A stretch of 14,279 nucleotides of DNA from Saprospiraceae bacterium (GTDB taxonomy: Bacteria > Bacteroidota > Bacteroidia > Chitinophagales > Saprospiraceae). The notes beneath the pieces were generated by a model, which worked only from the letters and a program-made list of their open reading frames with translations, did no database searches and was not told where the DNA came from. The stretch lies in contig JAHDBO010000024.1 of assembly GCA_020630355.1 (NCBI GenBank), forward strand, positions 1-14,279. The letters are read 5' to 3'. Below are positions 14,009-14,279 of the stretch, in pieces. The number at the start of each line of letters is the position of its first letter. The first letter of the stretch is position 1. The translations under genes and the position numbers were made by a program.

Positions 14009-14279
14009 TTGAATGTTGTTAATAAGATACCTTTCGTTCTTTTTGTTATCACATTGATAGCAATTGCGTATCTTTCCTTGAGCACACTAGAGCAACTGCC
14101 CAGTGTGAGGTTCAAAGCCTCTGATAAAGTCGCCCATTTGATTGCTTATGCTTCTTTGAGTTTTCTTGGAGCTTGGGCTTTCAAAGCATTACATATTAGC
14201 AAATGGAAAATGCTCGCTCCTTTGATTGCTTATGGAGTTTTGATGGAAGTCTTACAATTTACGTTAACGACGAACCGTC
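14009..14279 (+). CDS. VanZ-family membrane protein, partial (3' end beyond window)
   Basis: Ninety complete codons of an open frame run off the window edge. The translation begins with a hydrophobic helix (VLFVITLIAIAYL), then has the VanZ-like pattern SDKVAHLIAYASLSFLG and, after another helix, YGVLMEVLQFT with a following N-R. The D-K-x-x-H and E-x-x-Q positions are characteristic of the family, whose members are small polytopic membrane proteins of mostly unknown function (VanZ itself gives low-level teicoplanin resistance). No ATG is available before the domain, so initiation must use TTG at 14009, one base after the gcvH stop, or GTG at 14000, overlapping gcvH by 8 bases. A TAG lies in frame at 13994, limiting any further extension. 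Either way translation is likely coupled to gcvH. Confidence 0.8.
   Translation, partial: MNVVNKIPFVLFVITLIAIAYLSLSTLEQLPSVRFKASDKVAHLIAYASLSFLGAWAFKALHISKWKMLAPLIAYGVLMEVLQFTLTTNR

Noticed and set aside
1..14279. CRISPR arrays, tRNA/rRNA genes, insertion sequences, phage or defence genes
   Set aside because: No regularly spaced repeats, cloverleaf-like stretches, transposase motifs or terminal inverted repeats were seen on reading both strands.

Overview
The window looks like a chromosomal segment of a member of the Bacteroidota, most likely a marine or aquatic Saprospiria-type lineage (inference). Three things support this. Two proteins end in type IX secretion (T9SS) C-terminal sorting domains. 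There is an RprX/RprY-type two-component pair and a type III pantothenate kinase followed by an outer-membrane protein and a TPR-type protein. Candidate promoters fit the Bacteroidota TAnnTTTG consensus rather than -35/-10 boxes. No rRNA, tRNA, CRISPR array, insertion sequence or phage gene was seen, and no gene-free stretch exceeds 300 bases.

Left and centre (about 1-11360), all on the minus strand, read from right to left. A sensor kinase and its OmpR-type response regulator come first, 60 bases apart. A hairpin follows, then coaX, an outer-membrane barrel protein (20-base overlap with coaX) and a periplasmic repeat protein (2-base gap), ending at a very strong terminator at 5435-5474. Next is a lipoprotein paralogue of that repeat protein, closed by a second terminator at 3799-3835. 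Then come a secreted M43 metalloprotease with a T9SS tail and a PBP4-type D-Ala-D-Ala carboxypeptidase. The theme is the cell envelope: peptidoglycan trimming, outer-membrane proteins, secreted protease and envelope signalling.

Right (about 11360-14279), plus strand. A 220-base AT-rich divergent region holds a good candidate promoter. It drives a signal-peptide protein rich in Lys/Glu, whose frame ends in a run of ten A residues. The next frame carries two PDZ domains and a T9SS tail but has no signal peptide. The PDZ frame is open upstream through the A10 run, and the residues it would encode just before its first ATG complete the start of a PDZ domain. The two frames are therefore best read as one gene of about 602 codons interrupted by, or expressed through, a -1 shift at A10. 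A clear terminator follows. Then come gcvH (glycine cleavage H protein) and the start of a VanZ-family membrane protein, which begins at a non-ATG codon and runs off the window.

The most interesting points are the split KE-rich/PDZ/T9SS gene, the tandem paralogues sharing a cysteine pattern and C-terminal signature, and the sensor kinase with a CxCxxC motif in its extracytoplasmic domain. Function beyond the family level is inference throughout.
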